NCBI GenBank assembly: GCA_031365465.1
Contig: JANLYD010000098.1
Coordinates: 1-38,108, forward strand
Source of the DNA: JABFRJ01 sp031365465
GTDB lineage: Bacteria; Pseudomonadota; Alphaproteobacteria; Rhizobiales; Hyphomicrobiaceae
Direction: 5' to 3'
DNA: 38,108 nt
Numbering within the stretch: position 1 is the first letter of the stretch; the number at the start of each line of letters is the position of its first letter. The notes beneath the pieces were generated by a model. It was not told the DNA's origin and ran no database searches. It saw only the letters and a list, made by a program, of their open reading frames with translations. Both the position numbers and the translations under genes were made by a program. Below, piece after piece: positions 17,080-24,977 of the stretch.

Positions 17080-17847
17080 ATGACAAAAGCGAGACATCGC
17101 GTAGCGCTGGTAACGGGGGCGGCCCGCCGTTTGGGCCGCGCGATTGCGCTGGACCTCGGACATCAGGGATGGTCGATCGCTTTGCATGTGCACGTCGACG
17201 ACCCCGACGCTCAATCGGTGCTGCGTGAGTTGACCGCGCTAGGCGTGCAAGCGCAGTTATTTGTCGCCGATCTGGCCTCGGAGACGCAGGTCGACGACTT
17301 GGTGCCCAGGGTGGGAAAGGCGTTGGGACCGCCGGTGTGTCTGGTCAACAATGCTTCGGTTTTCACGTACGACGACATTGCAAGTTTGACATCACCGACT
17401 TGGGACCGACATTTCACGGTCAACGCCAAGGCGCCAGTGTTTCTTGCCAAGGCGTTGGCGAAGCACCTTCCGGCTGGCCGGGCGGGCGTGGTGATCAACA
17501 TCATCGATCAGCGGGTGTGGAAGCCGACGCCGCATTTCTTGTCGTACGCCGGGTCCAAAGCGACCCTGTGGGCGATGACGCAGACGCTGGCGCAAGGACT
17601 GGCGCCACACGTGCGCGTGAACGCCATCGGGCCCGGTCCGATGCTGCGTAGCGTGCATCAGAGTCAGGCCGAATTCGACGCGCAATGCGCGGCCACGCCA
17701 CTGGCTCGGGCCACAACGACCGACGACGTTGCAGCCGCGATCCGTTTCATAATTGACGCACCAGCCATGACCGGCCAAATGATCGCCCTCGATGGCGGTC
17801 AACATCTGGCATGGCAAACTCCGGATATCGGGAACGGGCGCGGGTGA
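17080..17847 (+). CDS. folM: Pteridine reductase-like SDR (PTR1/FolM type)
   Basis: A 255-residue short-chain dehydrogenase with NADPH-binding TGAARRLGRAIA and NNASVF. The active site fits pteridine reductase rather than an ordinary SDR: the usual Ser is Asp143 (in NIIDQRVW), thirteen residues before Tyr156 and Lys160 of YAGSK. That is the same Asp-Tyr-Lys spacing as in Leishmania PTR1 (181/194/198), and the Arg-rich TGAARR is also shared with that group. It would reduce dihydrofolate, dihydromonapterin or a related pterin in the cytoplasm. GGAA lies shortly before ATG 17080. folB follows within about 60 nt, which supports a role in pterin or folate biosynthesis. In a methylotroph it may also serve the tetrahydromethanopterin branch; that is inference. 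Confidence 0.82.
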   Translation: MTKARHRVALVTGAARRLGRAIALDLGHQGWSIALHVHVDDPDAQSVLRELTALGVQAQLFVADLASETQVDDLVPRVGKALGPPVCLVNNASVFTYDDIASLTSPTWDRHFTVNAKAPVFLAKALAKHLPAGRAGVVINIIDQRVWKPTPHFLSYAGSKATLWAMTQTLAQGLAPHVRVNAIGPGPMLRSVHQSQAEFDAQCAATPLARATTTDDVAAAIRFIIDAPAMTGQMIALDGGQHLAWQTPDIGNGRG

Positions 17848-17907
17848 CGTGATCATGCACGCGACGTTTCGTTGTGACGTTATCTTGCGCAGTGATGATG
17901 TGACCTC

Positions 17908-18357
17908 ATGACAAATGGGCGAATTTCAAATGACGATCTTGGTAGCGACATGACCGACCAGCCCGGCCGAACGATTGGACCAGGAGGCCCCGGACGGCCA
18001 CCGCGCCGCGTTTTCGTTCGCGACCTGGAAATCTTGGCAAGCGTGGGGATTTTCGAGGTCGAACTGAGGTATGAGCAACGGATCATCGTAGGGCTCGAAA
18101 TAGACGTGGACGATACTTACGATGGGAAAAGCGAGCGCATCGGCGACGTGTTCGATTATGGCCGTGTCGTTCGCGATACAGAGTTGCTGTGCCAAAGCCG
18201 CCATTTCAAACTCATTGAAACGCTGGCGGAAGCTATCGGCGCACAATGTCTTTCGGATCCTCGAGTGAGGGCCGTTTTGGTTCGAATCGAGAAGCCGGAC
18301 ATCATGCCGAATTGCCGTATGGTTGGAATCGAGATCCGGCGAGTGAAAGCAATCTGA
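17908..18357 (+). CDS. folB: Dihydroneopterin aldolase
   Basis: This enzyme cleaves 7,8-dihydroneopterin to 6-hydroxymethyl-7,8-dihydropterin in folate biosynthesis; it works as a cytoplasmic multimer. The core begins at VFVRDLEILASVGIFEVE, with the substrate-binding Glu, continues through DVFDYGRVV and FKLIETLAEAI, and ends with VRIEKPDIMPNCRMVGIEI, which carries the catalytic Lys. The core is about 118 residues, as usual. A Gly/Pro-rich N-terminal extension of about 30 residues depends on the start chosen: ATG 17908 or ATG 17950, neither with a clear ribosome-binding site. It follows the FolM-like gene by 60 nt. The gene end converges on nrdJ. Confidence 0.9.
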   Translation: MTNGRISNDDLGSDMTDQPGRTIGPGGPGRPPRRVFVRDLEILASVGIFEVELRYEQRIIVGLEIDVDDTYDGKSERIGDVFDYGRVVRDTELLCQSRHFKLIETLAEAIGAQCLSDPRVRAVLVRIEKPDIMPNCRMVGIEIRRVKAI

Positions 18358-18421
18358 CCAGAGGGCGTTGCTGCCCCTTACTGTGGTACGGGTTTGCGAC
18401 TGTCCCCGTTGAGGCGTGGAA

Positions 18422-20401
18422 TTAATCGCATTGGGAATGGCCGCAACTTCGACACGCGCCGCAGCCGCCATGTCCGACGTAAGTCATCTCGAGGCAATTC
18501 GGACAGCGGGTCGCCATATCGGACACAAGCAAGCTGGGTTCGGCCGAAATCGCGGGCCTCGATTGCTCCATGGCGGACGCGGACCAAGTCTCGCCTGTTT
18601 CCGGCTCGGGGTAGGTATCGGCGACCGCGGACAGATCGGACGAAGTCTGCGCGAGTGCGGTTTGCGGTGGCGTGATAGCCGCGTCGGACGTCAGTACCGA
18701 GCCTGTGACCGCGTTTGGCCGGAAGGTGGTGCATCCTTTCAAACCCAGCTGGTGGGCATCGAGGTAGACCGACTGAAAGGCTTCGAACGAAATACCAACC
18801 GGGCAATTTATGGTTTTCGAAATCGCGCTGTCCACATGCGGCTGTGCTGCCGCCTGCATTGCGAGGTGGTCCGCAGGAGTGAGGTCGGCGACAGTTACAA
18901 AGGCCCTGGTCAGTGATGCAGACCGGCCAAACGTCTCGCGAAACAACCGATACGCATAGTCTTGAACCTGCTCTTCGCGGCGGTCGCCATTCGCGTCCAT
19001 CACCTTACGGCGATACGTGAAATCGAAAACTGGCTCGATGCCGCTCGAAACATTGCCGGCGAGAAGAGACGTCGTGCCGGTTGGTGCAATTGTCGTCAGA
19101 AGGCCGTTTCGGAGCCCGTGCTGTTTCACCGACTCGTGCACATCAACCGGCAGTGACTGCAAATTCGGCGTCCTCAACAACGCTTCAGAGTTACAACGGG
19201 GAAACGCGCCTTTCTCCGCTGCGATCGCCGTGCTGGTGCGGTAGGTGGCGGTCTTGATCAACTGAAGCCAACGTGAAGTCAAACGGCACGCTTCAGGAGA
19301 CCCATAACGAATATCGAGCATTATCAGTGCGTCGGCCAAGCCCGTAACGCCTAATCCGATGCGCCGCTTGGCCATGGCTTCGTCCCGCTGCGCCTGCAGC
19401 GGATAATGCGATACATCTATGACATCGTCGAGGAATCGCGTCGCGATGCCCGCCAAGTAAGTCAGCCGCTCTTCATCAAGGGTAGCTATGGGTAAAAAGG
19501 GATCGCGGACGAGGCGCGCCAAATTCAGTGCGCCCAACAGGCAAGCGCCATAGGCCGGGAGCGGTTGCTCGCCGCACGGGTTGGTAGCTGTAATCGTCTC
19601 GCAATAGGCCAGATTGTTCTGATCGTTGATGCGATCGATAAAAATAACGCCCGGCTCTGCAACATCATATGTGGCCTGCATCAGCCGGATCCACAGTGAC
19701 CGCGCCTGAACGGTGCGTACAGTTTGCCCATCGAACACGAGATTCCAGGGTGCATCGGCGCGCACGGCCGCGACAAATGCATCGGTGATCAGTACGGACA
19801 AGTTGAAATTGCGCAGACGATCGGGATCGCGCTTCGCATCGATGAACACCTCGATATCGGGATGATCGCACCTCAGTGTGGCCATCATGGCGCCGCGCCG
19901 TGCGCCCGCAGACATGATCGTGCGACACATCGCATCCCATACGTCCATGAAGGACACAGGACCCGAGGCATCAGCGCCCATACTGCGCACCAATGCACCG
20001 CGCGGACGTAGCGTTGAGAAGTCACTGCCGATGCCGCCACCGGCCTGCATGGTTTGAGCGGCCTCTTTGACCGAGTCGAAGATGGAGCCTAGATCGTCCT
20101 CAATGCGGCCCATGACGAAGCAATTGAACAAAGTCACAGCCCGCTCGGTGCCGGCACCGGCGATGATGCGACCGCCGGGTACGAACTCACGCTCCGCCAT
20201 TGCGTCGGCAAAGCGCGCGGTCCACCGGGACCTTGCAGGTGCCGGTTCGGCTGCTGCAACCGCGCTTGCGACGCGCGCGACAGTGTCGCTGAAAGACTGA
20301 TCGACCGGCAAACCTTTCGCATCGTGCAGCCGATACTTCATGCGCCAGATCTCGTGTGAGATATGGGGCCAAGTCGCTGTTGTAGACTGTCGTAGAGACA
20401 T
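18422..20401 (-). CDS. nrdJ: Adenosylcobalamin-dependent (class II) ribonucleotide reductase
   Basis: A 659-residue class II ribonucleotide reductase that makes deoxyribonucleotides using coenzyme B12 and needs no oxygen or partner subunit. The family order is visible: SHEIWRMKY at the N-terminus, FVPGGRIIAGAG, the first redox cysteine in LFNCFVMG, QAGGGIGSDFS, the radical-site NPCGEQPLPAYG, IAPTGTTSLLAGN, and KGCTTFRP. At the C-terminus a zinc-ribbon-like tail, CPNCLEM then CGACRSCGHSQCD, carries the redox-shuttle cysteines. It belongs to the shorter of the class II forms rather than the ~1200-residue type. I chose ATG 20401; TTG 20434 would add 11 residues. The promoter region carries a four-half-site LexA array, so it may be induced by DNA damage. 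No cobalamin riboswitch was found. Confidence 0.92.
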   Translation of the reverse strand: MSLRQSTTATWPHISHEIWRMKYRLHDAKGLPVDQSFSDTVARVASAVAAAEPAPARSRWTARFADAMAEREFVPGGRIIAGAGTERAVTLFNCFVMGRIEDDLGSIFDSVKEAAQTMQAGGGIGSDFSTLRPRGALVRSMGADASGPVSFMDVWDAMCRTIMSAGARRGAMMATLRCDHPDIEVFIDAKRDPDRLRNFNLSVLITDAFVAAVRADAPWNLVFDGQTVRTVQARSLWIRLMQATYDVAEPGVIFIDRINDQNNLAYCETITATNPCGEQPLPAYGACLLGALNLARLVRDPFLPIATLDEERLTYLAGIATRFLDDVIDVSHYPLQAQRDEAMAKRRIGLGVTGLADALIMLDIRYGSPEACRLTSRWLQLIKTATYRTSTAIAAEKGAFPRCNSEALLRTPNLQSLPVDVHESVKQHGLRNGLLTTIAPTGTTSLLAGNVSSGIEPVFDFTYRRKVMDANGDRREEQVQDYAYRLFRETFGRSASLTRAFVTVADLTPADHLAMQAAAQPHVDSAISKTINCPVGISFEAFQSVYLDAHQLGLKGCTTFRPNAVTGSVLTSDAAITPPQTALAQTSSDLSAVADTYPEPETGETWSASAMEQSRPAISAEPSLLVSDMATRCPNCLEMTYVGHGGCGACRSCGHSQCD

Positions 20402-20498
20402 TGGTGGCCACACCTGAACTCGAGGTGATTGCAAACGGGAGAAAGCTACTGCCGGCCTAACCGGCGACAGACGAAGCGAATAGACGCCTGGGCGAACT

Positions 20499-20518
20499 CA
20501 CTACGTCCCACTACGTCC
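20499..20518 (-). repeat. Tandem decamer at the presumed nrdJ transcription start
   Basis: CACTACGTCC occurs twice head-to-tail at 20499-20508 and 20509-20518. The block begins about where transcription from the predicted nrdJ promoter would start (near 20519), so it would occupy the first 20 nt of the leader. It does not match the NrdR-box consensus. It may be an operator for another regulator or a chance duplication. Confidence 0.5.
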
Positions 20519-20525
20519 GAAACTC

Positions 20526-20553
20526 AAAATAGCGAAAAAATGACAATTGTCAA
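20526..20553 (-). promoter_or_regulatory. Predicted sigma70 promoter of nrdJ
   Basis: On the minus strand a consensus -35, TTGACA (20553-20548), is followed after 16 bp by TATTTT (20531-20526). The -35 overlaps a perfect 12-bp palindrome, TGACAATTGTCA (20541-20552). The A/T-rich context contrasts with the surrounding GC-rich DNA. The LexA array ends 5 bp upstream of the -35. Confidence 0.6.
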
Positions 20554-20558
20554 TAAAA

Positions 20559-20595
20559 GTTCTTGTAAAGTTCTATTTTTGGTCTATTTTAGTTC
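20559..20595 (-). promoter_or_regulatory. Four LexA half-sites with 11-bp period upstream of nrdJ
   Basis: Read on the plus strand: GTTC (20559-20562), GTTC (20570-20573), GGTC (20581-20584) and GTTC (20592-20595), each separated by exactly 7 nt. GTTC-N7-GTTC is the established LexA (SOS) box of alphaproteobacteria. The pair nearest the promoter is a perfect box and the other pair has one mismatch. The array spans the stop codon of the upstream acyltransferase gene (20589-20591). Confidence 0.65.
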
Positions 20596-21332
20596 TTTAT
20601 CGGAACGTGTACGGGCGGGCTGGCAGCCGTCGCTTCATTTAGGAGTACGTCGCATGCGGTCTCAATACGACTCTCTAAAACGCGCCGGAATTGCGCCCGC
20701 GGCATGCCCGGCGGCAGCGGTTGCAGGAACTCGACGACGATGGTGCCGGGGTAGCGCATGAGGCTCCGTCGCGGCCAAAATGAGCCCGAGTTCAGCGCGA
20801 CCGGAATGCACGGCACCTGAAGGGCCTCATAGAGGGCAACATAACCTGGCTTATAAGCCGGAGGGGCGCCGGGAGGGCGGCGCGTGCCCTCCGGGAAAAT
20901 AAGAATTGGACGCCCCTGGGCTACTCTAATTTTTGAATCGGCAACCAATTTTTTGAGAGACGCAGACGCGCGACTTCGTTCAACCAGGATGTGCTCGAAC
21001 TTGAGACAGAACCACCCGTAGAGGGGAATCCACTTCAGTTCTTCTTTAAGAACGACGGCCGGATCCCGGAGCAATGGAATTAGAGCGAACGTGTCCCATG
21101 TGGATTGATGCTTGGAAACGACAAGGCATGCGCCATCGGGCAGGTGCTCACGGCCACGCACCTCGAGACGGGTGCCGCAGATGACTTTGAGTAGCCACGT
21201 GCAGAGCTGTCCGTGCATTCGCAATGCAGCCATCGCCCAAGCGCGCGGCGTCAAGAGAAGCCAACTGAACGCCACCAACATCAGCACGGTTAGTACATAG
21301 AAGGCTGTGGCATAGACGAGTGATCTGATCAT
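20589..21332 (-). CDS. plsC: 1-acyl-sn-glycerol-3-phosphate acyltransferase (PlsC/LPLAT family)
   Basis: A 247-residue membrane-bound acyltransferase that adds an acyl chain to lysophosphatidic acid or a similar lysophospholipid. A hydrophobic N-terminal segment (about 5-30) anchors it. The catalytic HX4D motif is in SKHQSTWDTFAL and the phosphate-binding motif in FPEGTRRPPG. KEELKWIPLYGW and PCIPVALNSGSFW are further family blocks. The start ATG 21332 follows an AGG-containing site. It lies 55 nt after the YdcF-like gene on the same strand, an arrangement I associate with Rhizobiales ftsX-ydcF-plsC clusters, although ftsX is not directly upstream here. Its 3' end overlaps the outermost LexA half-site of nrdJ. 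Confidence 0.9.
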   Translation of the reverse strand: MIRSLVYATAFYVLTVLMLVAFSWLLLTPRAWAMAALRMHGQLCTWLLKVICGTRLEVRGREHLPDGACLVVSKHQSTWDTFALIPLLRDPAVVLKEELKWIPLYGWFCLKFEHILVERSRASASLKKLVADSKIRVAQGRPILIFPEGTRRPPGAPPAYKPGYVALYEALQVPCIPVALNSGSFWPRRSLMRYPGTIVVEFLQPLPPGMPRAQFRRVLESRIETACDVLLNEATAASPPVHVPIKN

Positions 21333-21387
21333 GACCTGGGAAAACCGGAGTTTAGCTGGACCACGACAGTTACGGCGGATCGTGCGA

Positions 21388-22059
21388 TCAAAGGCCGCTG
21401 ACGCGCGGCAGAGTCGACGATACCGTCGGTGGTGGGCTGGACGTCGAACCCGTCGCGACCTTAGTGCGGAACGTTGCTGCGGACCAGCGAATCGCAGACG
21501 GCCAGAATTTGACGTACTCGGTCAGCATGCGCTTGACGGCCGCCGGATGACGCCACCATTCGCTTGGCCGATAGTTGGCGGAAACTACGGCATGCGGGAC
21601 CAACTCGATGCCGGGAAGCGTCCGCTTCAATTCAAGCATGCTGCGTGGCATATGGTAATTCGAGGTGACGACAACGAGGCGGCGGAAGCCCCAGGTTTGC
21701 AGCCACGTTCGGGTTTCATCGGCATTGCCGACGGTGTCACGAGCGGCATAGTCAATGTCGACGCAACAATCGAACAACATCGCCTGAACGCCCGAAAGTC
21801 GTTGGAGGTCGAGCTTCGTGGTGACGCGATTGACGCCGGAGATCAAGATTCGCCGGCCACCACCCCCCGTAAAGATTCGGAAGCCTTCGCGAACACGCAG
21901 TTCACCACCCGTAAGTACCACGATGGCGTCACCACTCACGGGCGCAACGACGTCATATCTCATGACAAACAGGACGAACGCGAGAAAGCCCAGCAGAAAG
22001 GCTGCACCCGCAACGGCGGAGGCGCCTACTGCAAATTTGAGCGTTCCGCTCAACTTCAT
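21388..22059 (-). CDS. YdcF-like (DUF218/ElyC-SanA) protein
   Basis: A 223-residue protein of the DUF218 family (YdcF, SanA, ElyC), whose members are linked to envelope and peptidoglycan precursor metabolism; the biochemical activity is unsettled. One N-terminal membrane helix (about 8-33) is followed by the domain with DAIVVLTGGELRVREGF, the GRRILISGV strand, TVGNADETRTW and the VVVTSNYHMPRS block typical of the family. The last 35 residues are Ser/Thr/Pro-rich. Start ATG 22059 is firmly supported by AAGGAG nine bases upstream. plsC follows 55 nt downstream. The large gap upstream suggests that its promoter lies in 22060-22300. Confidence 0.88.
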   Translation of the reverse strand: MKLSGTLKFAVGASAVAGAAFLLGFLAFVLFVMRYDVVAPVSGDAIVVLTGGELRVREGFRIFTGGGGRRILISGVNRVTTKLDLQRLSGVQAMLFDCCVDIDYAARDTVGNADETRTWLQTWGFRRLVVVTSNYHMPRSMLELKRTLPGIELVPHAVVSANYRPSEWWRHPAAVKRMLTEYVKFWPSAIRWSAATFRTKVATGSTSSPPPTVSSTLPRVSGL

Positions 22060-22601
22060 ACCTACATGCTCCTTCCGAGATGCGGGCAGCGTGGCCTTTC
22101 ACAGGGCCTTCCGTCACTTGATGCGTCCAAGTCTTCGGCAACCGGAAGGTTGATCTAGTTTTTGGGCGCAGTCGACCATTGTTGGAGCGTGAACATTGGA
22201 ATCCGGTTAATTTCGGGTTGGATCGTGGGCATAAGGCTTGTTTTGCGTCACACCTAACCTAGCAAGGAGCGTCAGCGGAGGCCAAGTTTCAATGGTGGAA
22301 GCTTACCAGCACAACTTCCCAGCGCGCCGTCCGCGACGTGAGCGCATGACAGGAATTTCAAAATCATGAGACCGATGGCAATCGCCAAATAGCATTTCGC
22401 AGAGGGAATAGCGCAATTCCATCGGCGAATTCTTGCTGCGCCACTGCATCAACCATCGAGGGGATTGGGCGCTCTGCTGAGCGTCGACGCGCCAACGATG
22501 CCGAGCCACCGCTGCAGCAATCAGCAAGGGGTGATTGGGCTACGCGCGTGGTGCCCAGCCATTTGAGCACCCAGCCCAGTATTTTAGCCGTGTGCGAACG
22601 C
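22060..22601. other. Gene-poor gap between ydcF and atpF
   Basis: About 540 bp with no convincing gene, tRNA or strong hairpin. Small open frames exist on the minus strand (for example 22364-22570), but they lack a recognisable product and ribosome-binding site. The 8-mer GATTGGGC occurs twice, near 22464 and 22534. The region should hold the end of the atp transcript and the ydcF promoter, but I could not define either. Confidence 0.5.
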
Positions 22602-23114
22602 CTAGTTGAGGCGGCCCTTCAGGTCACGAATGCTTTTGTCGATCAAATCGGAGCTGGTGACGGCGGCTTTCGACGCGATCAAGTGCTCTGCTGCGGACAC
22701 AGCGAGGTCGACGGACGTAGCACGGACCTCGGCAATCGCCTGCGCTTCGGCGCGTGCGATTTTTTCTTCGGCCATCTTGGTTCGACGCTCGACGCTATCC
22801 TTGAGATTACGACGGGCTTCGGCGGCCATGGCTTCGGCCTCCTGGCGGGCGCCGGCGACAATAGCTGCGGCTTCCTGCTCGGCCGAGGCGTGGCGACGTT
22901 TGCTTTCCTCAAGCAGGGCGTGCGCTTCCTCGCGCAGACGCAGCGCTTCGTCGATCTCGGCCTTGATGCCGCTGGCTCGATCGTCGAGGGCTTTGCCGAT
23001 GGCGCGACCGGCACCCTGCTGGATCGCGAAGCCGATCAAAATTGCGAATGCGACAGCCACCCAAAAGACCGGATTCTGCCAGATTGGTTCGGCGGTCCCT
23101 GCCAACAACACCAT
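22602..23114 (-). CDS. atpF: F0F1 ATP synthase subunit b
   Basis: A 170-residue peripheral-stalk subunit of the F0 sector. One membrane helix sits at about 12-30 (NPVFWVAVAFAILIGFAIQQ). A long charged helix follows to the C-terminus, rich in Ala, Glu, Arg and Lys, which dimerises with b' and holds the F1 head. The length is close to typical. ATG 23114 lies 8 nt after the atpG (b') stop codon, so the two are probably translationally coupled and made in equal amounts. It is the last gene of the atpI-B-E-G-F operon. Confidence 0.95.
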   Translation of the reverse strand: MVLLAGTAEPIWQNPVFWVAVAFAILIGFAIQQGAGRAIGKALDDRASGIKAEIDEALRLREEAHALLEESKRRHASAEQEAAAIVAGARQEAEAMAAEARRNLKDSVERRTKMAEEKIARAEAQAIAEVRATSVDLAVSAAEHLIASKAAVTSSDLIDKSIRDLKGRLN

Positions 23115-23122
23115 GACTTATC

Positions 23123-23710
23123 TCACTTCGCTTTGACGGCGGCGATCGCGGAGGCGATCTCGGAGCCAGTCACGGTTTGTCCGGTTAGTTTGGCGACGAT
23201 CGCGCCGACGGTATCGGTGGCAACGCCGCTGACGGCGGATAAAGCGGTCGCCTTGCTCTGGGCAATACGTTGTTCGGCGTCGGCGACCTTGGCAGCCATT
23301 TGCGCGTCGACGGCAGCACGCTCGCGATCGGTTTCAGTGGTCAGTTGATCACGCTGGGCCTTTGCGATGCCGGCAGCGTTCGCCTTGGCGGTGAAAAGCG
23401 CCTGCTCGTAAGACTTCAGCGCCGCGTCGGTCTCGCCCTTGAGATGCTCTGCCTCGGCAAGGTCGGCACGGATACCTTGAGCGCGGCTCTCGATGACGCC
23501 GGCGACGCGCGGCAACAACGTGCGCGACAGCATGACATACAGAAAGCCGAAGGTGAGGGCGAGCCAGATCAGCTGAGGACCGAAGGTGGCTTTGTCGAAC
23601 GGCGGGAATGCAGACGTTGCCGCATGCCCATGCTCGACGGTGGCCGACGTTGCTTGCTGGCCGCTGGCCGGCGCTATGACATTGGCCGCTGCTTTGGTTG
23701 GAGTCGCCAT
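23123..23710 (-). CDS. atpG: F0F1 ATP synthase subunit b'
   Basis: A 195-residue second stalk subunit (b'), found in alphaproteobacteria and photosynthetic organisms. An Ala/Thr-rich N-terminal extension of about 35 residues precedes the conserved FPPFDKATFGPQLIWLAL membrane segment (about 36-65). A long charged helix follows, starting LPRVAGVIESRAQGIRADLA. The separate b and b' genes fit the proposed lineage. A gap of 201 nt separates it from atpE, larger than other gaps in the operon. No strong ribosome-binding site is visible before ATG 23710. Confidence 0.95.
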   Translation of the reverse strand: MATPTKAAANVIAPASGQQATSATVEHGHAATSAFPPFDKATFGPQLIWLALTFGFLYVMLSRTLLPRVAGVIESRAQGIRADLAEAEHLKGETDAALKSYEQALFTAKANAAGIAKAQRDQLTTETDRERAAVDAQMAAKVADAEQRIAQSKATALSAVSGVATDTVGAIVAKLTGQTVTGSEIASAIAAVKAK

Positions 23711-23911
23711 CAGTCGTCACTCATTCAGCGTGGGCGTAGGTCGAACAAGGTTCGAGCATACGGGCATGACGGACGCAGCGTACCGTACTGCAAAAAGCAG
23801 CGCGGCACCGCAGTTTGAATTGGCGTTGCCAATCGAACCACGACGCTACTGTCGCGCCAATGAGATGCGTACCCGCGTTCTATGACGGGCCACGCATCAC
23901 ATCGATTGGCA
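23711..23911 (-). other. Intercistronic gap atpE-atpG
   Basis: A 201-nt gap inside an otherwise compact operon. It contains a small dyad, ATTGGC-GTT-GCCAAT (23819-23833), and a 15-nt stretch at 23787-23801 that matches the 3' end of atpE (23916-23930) in 14 positions; each forms a CTGC/GCAG mini-hairpin. These could affect mRNA processing and the higher level of subunit c, but neither has a U-tract. Confidence 0.35.
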
Positions 23912-24139
23912 TCAGACTGCGAAAAGCAGCAGGAGTGCGATCAGCAGAGAGAAGATGCCCAAGGCTTCGGTGAGCGCGAAGCCGAGCAGCAGCGTGCCGC
24001 GCTGGCCGTCTGCGGCGGACGGGTTGCGCAGGGCGCCCGACAAGAACTGGCCGAACAGGTTACCGAGGCCAATGCCTGCGCCGGCCATGCCGAGGCACGC
24101 GATACCAGCGCCGATGTACTTAGCTGCAAGCGGATCCAT
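23912..24139 (-). CDS. atpE: F0F1 ATP synthase subunit c
   Basis: A 75-residue proteolipid with two membrane helices that builds the rotating c-ring. The first helix holds the glycine motif GAGIACLGMAGAGIGLGNLF. The polar loop is SGALRNPSAADGQRG. The second helix carries the proton-binding carboxylate Glu58 in GFALTEALGIFSL. No sodium-binding signature is evident, so it is probably proton-driven. CAGGAG lies just before ATG 24139, the strongest ribosome-binding site of the operon, which fits the high stoichiometry needed. Confidence 0.97.
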   Translation of the reverse strand: MDPLAAKYIGAGIACLGMAGAGIGLGNLFGQFLSGALRNPSAADGQRGTLLLGFALTEALGIFSLLIALLLLFAV

Positions 24140-24175
24140 TTTGAACTCCTGAGTTGGATTGGGTGGATTAGGTGA

Positions 24176-24943
24176 TCAGTGCGCGCCGTGGACAGCGTCG
24201 GACAGGTAGACGCAGGTGAGAACGGCGAAGACGTAGGCTTGGAGGAATGCGACCAGTAGCTCCAGTGCGGTGAGCGCCGTGGTCAGCGCCAATGGCAACG
24301 GAGACAACGCCGACCAGACGCCGGCTGCGAGCAACGTGCCAACGAAGCCTGCAAAGATCTTGAGGGCGATGTGGCCGGCCAACATATTGGCGAACAGACG
24401 CACCGACAGCGATACCGGACGCGAGACAAACGAGATGACCTCGATCGGCACGAGGATCGGCATCAGCCAGAACGGCACGCCCGAAGGCACGAACAATTTC
24501 AGGAAGCCGACGCCGTGACGCGCGAAGCCGTAGACCAGCACGGTGCCAATAACCAGCAGGGCCAGGGCCGCCGTGATGATGATGTGGCTGGTAACGGTGA
24601 AGAAGCCGGGAATCATGCCGAGACAATTGGCAACCAACACGAACGAGAAGAGCGCAAAAACGAAGGGCAGGAATTTCATGCCTTCTTTGCTGTCGTCGAG
24701 GTTATCGCGAACGGTACCGGCAACAAACTCATAGCTCATTTCGGCAACGGACTGAAGCCGCCCGGGAACCAAGCTGGCGTTGTTCATGGCGAAGTGCAGG
24801 AAGGCGCAGATGAGGCCGACCGACACGACCATGAACAGGGTCGAATTGGTGATCGACGCATCGATACCGAAAGGCTTCAACGACACGAATGTCGTCAGCG
24901 CAAATTGTTCGATGGGACTATGCCCACCACCGCCAGCTGCCAC
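24176..24943 (-). CDS. atpB: F0F1 ATP synthase subunit a
   Basis: A 255-residue membrane subunit forming the proton half-channels. It has five to six hydrophobic helices. The essential Arg is in the conserved helix SRPVSLSVRLFANMLAGH, and the last helix block reads ALELLVAFLQAYVFAVLTC. The N-terminus MAAGGGGHSPIEQF is usual for alphaproteobacteria. The start is a GTG at 24943 with GGGGGA about seven bases upstream. It lies between atpI and atpE, the normal order. Confidence 0.96.
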   Translation of the reverse strand: MAAGGGGHSPIEQFALTTFVSLKPFGIDASITNSTLFMVVSVGLICAFLHFAMNNASLVPGRLQSVAEMSYEFVAGTVRDNLDDSKEGMKFLPFVFALFSFVLVANCLGMIPGFFTVTSHIIITAALALLVIGTVLVYGFARHGVGFLKLFVPSGVPFWLMPILVPIEVISFVSRPVSLSVRLFANMLAGHIALKIFAGFVGTLLAAGVWSALSPLPLALTTALTALELLVAFLQAYVFAVLTCVYLSDAVHGAH

Positions 24944-24977
24944 GTCTCAATCCCCCGCCCGTTGAAACGGGAGTCCC

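Noticed and set aside
20402..20588. Cobalamin riboswitch or NrdR box upstream of nrdJ
   Set aside because: No B12-box-like conserved segment and no NrdR palindrome could be found in the leader; the visible elements are the LexA half-sites, a promoter and a tandem decamer.
22303..22570. Small minus-strand open frames in the ydcF-atpF gap
   Set aside because: They overlap each other in different frames, show no signal peptide or motif and no convincing ribosome-binding site.
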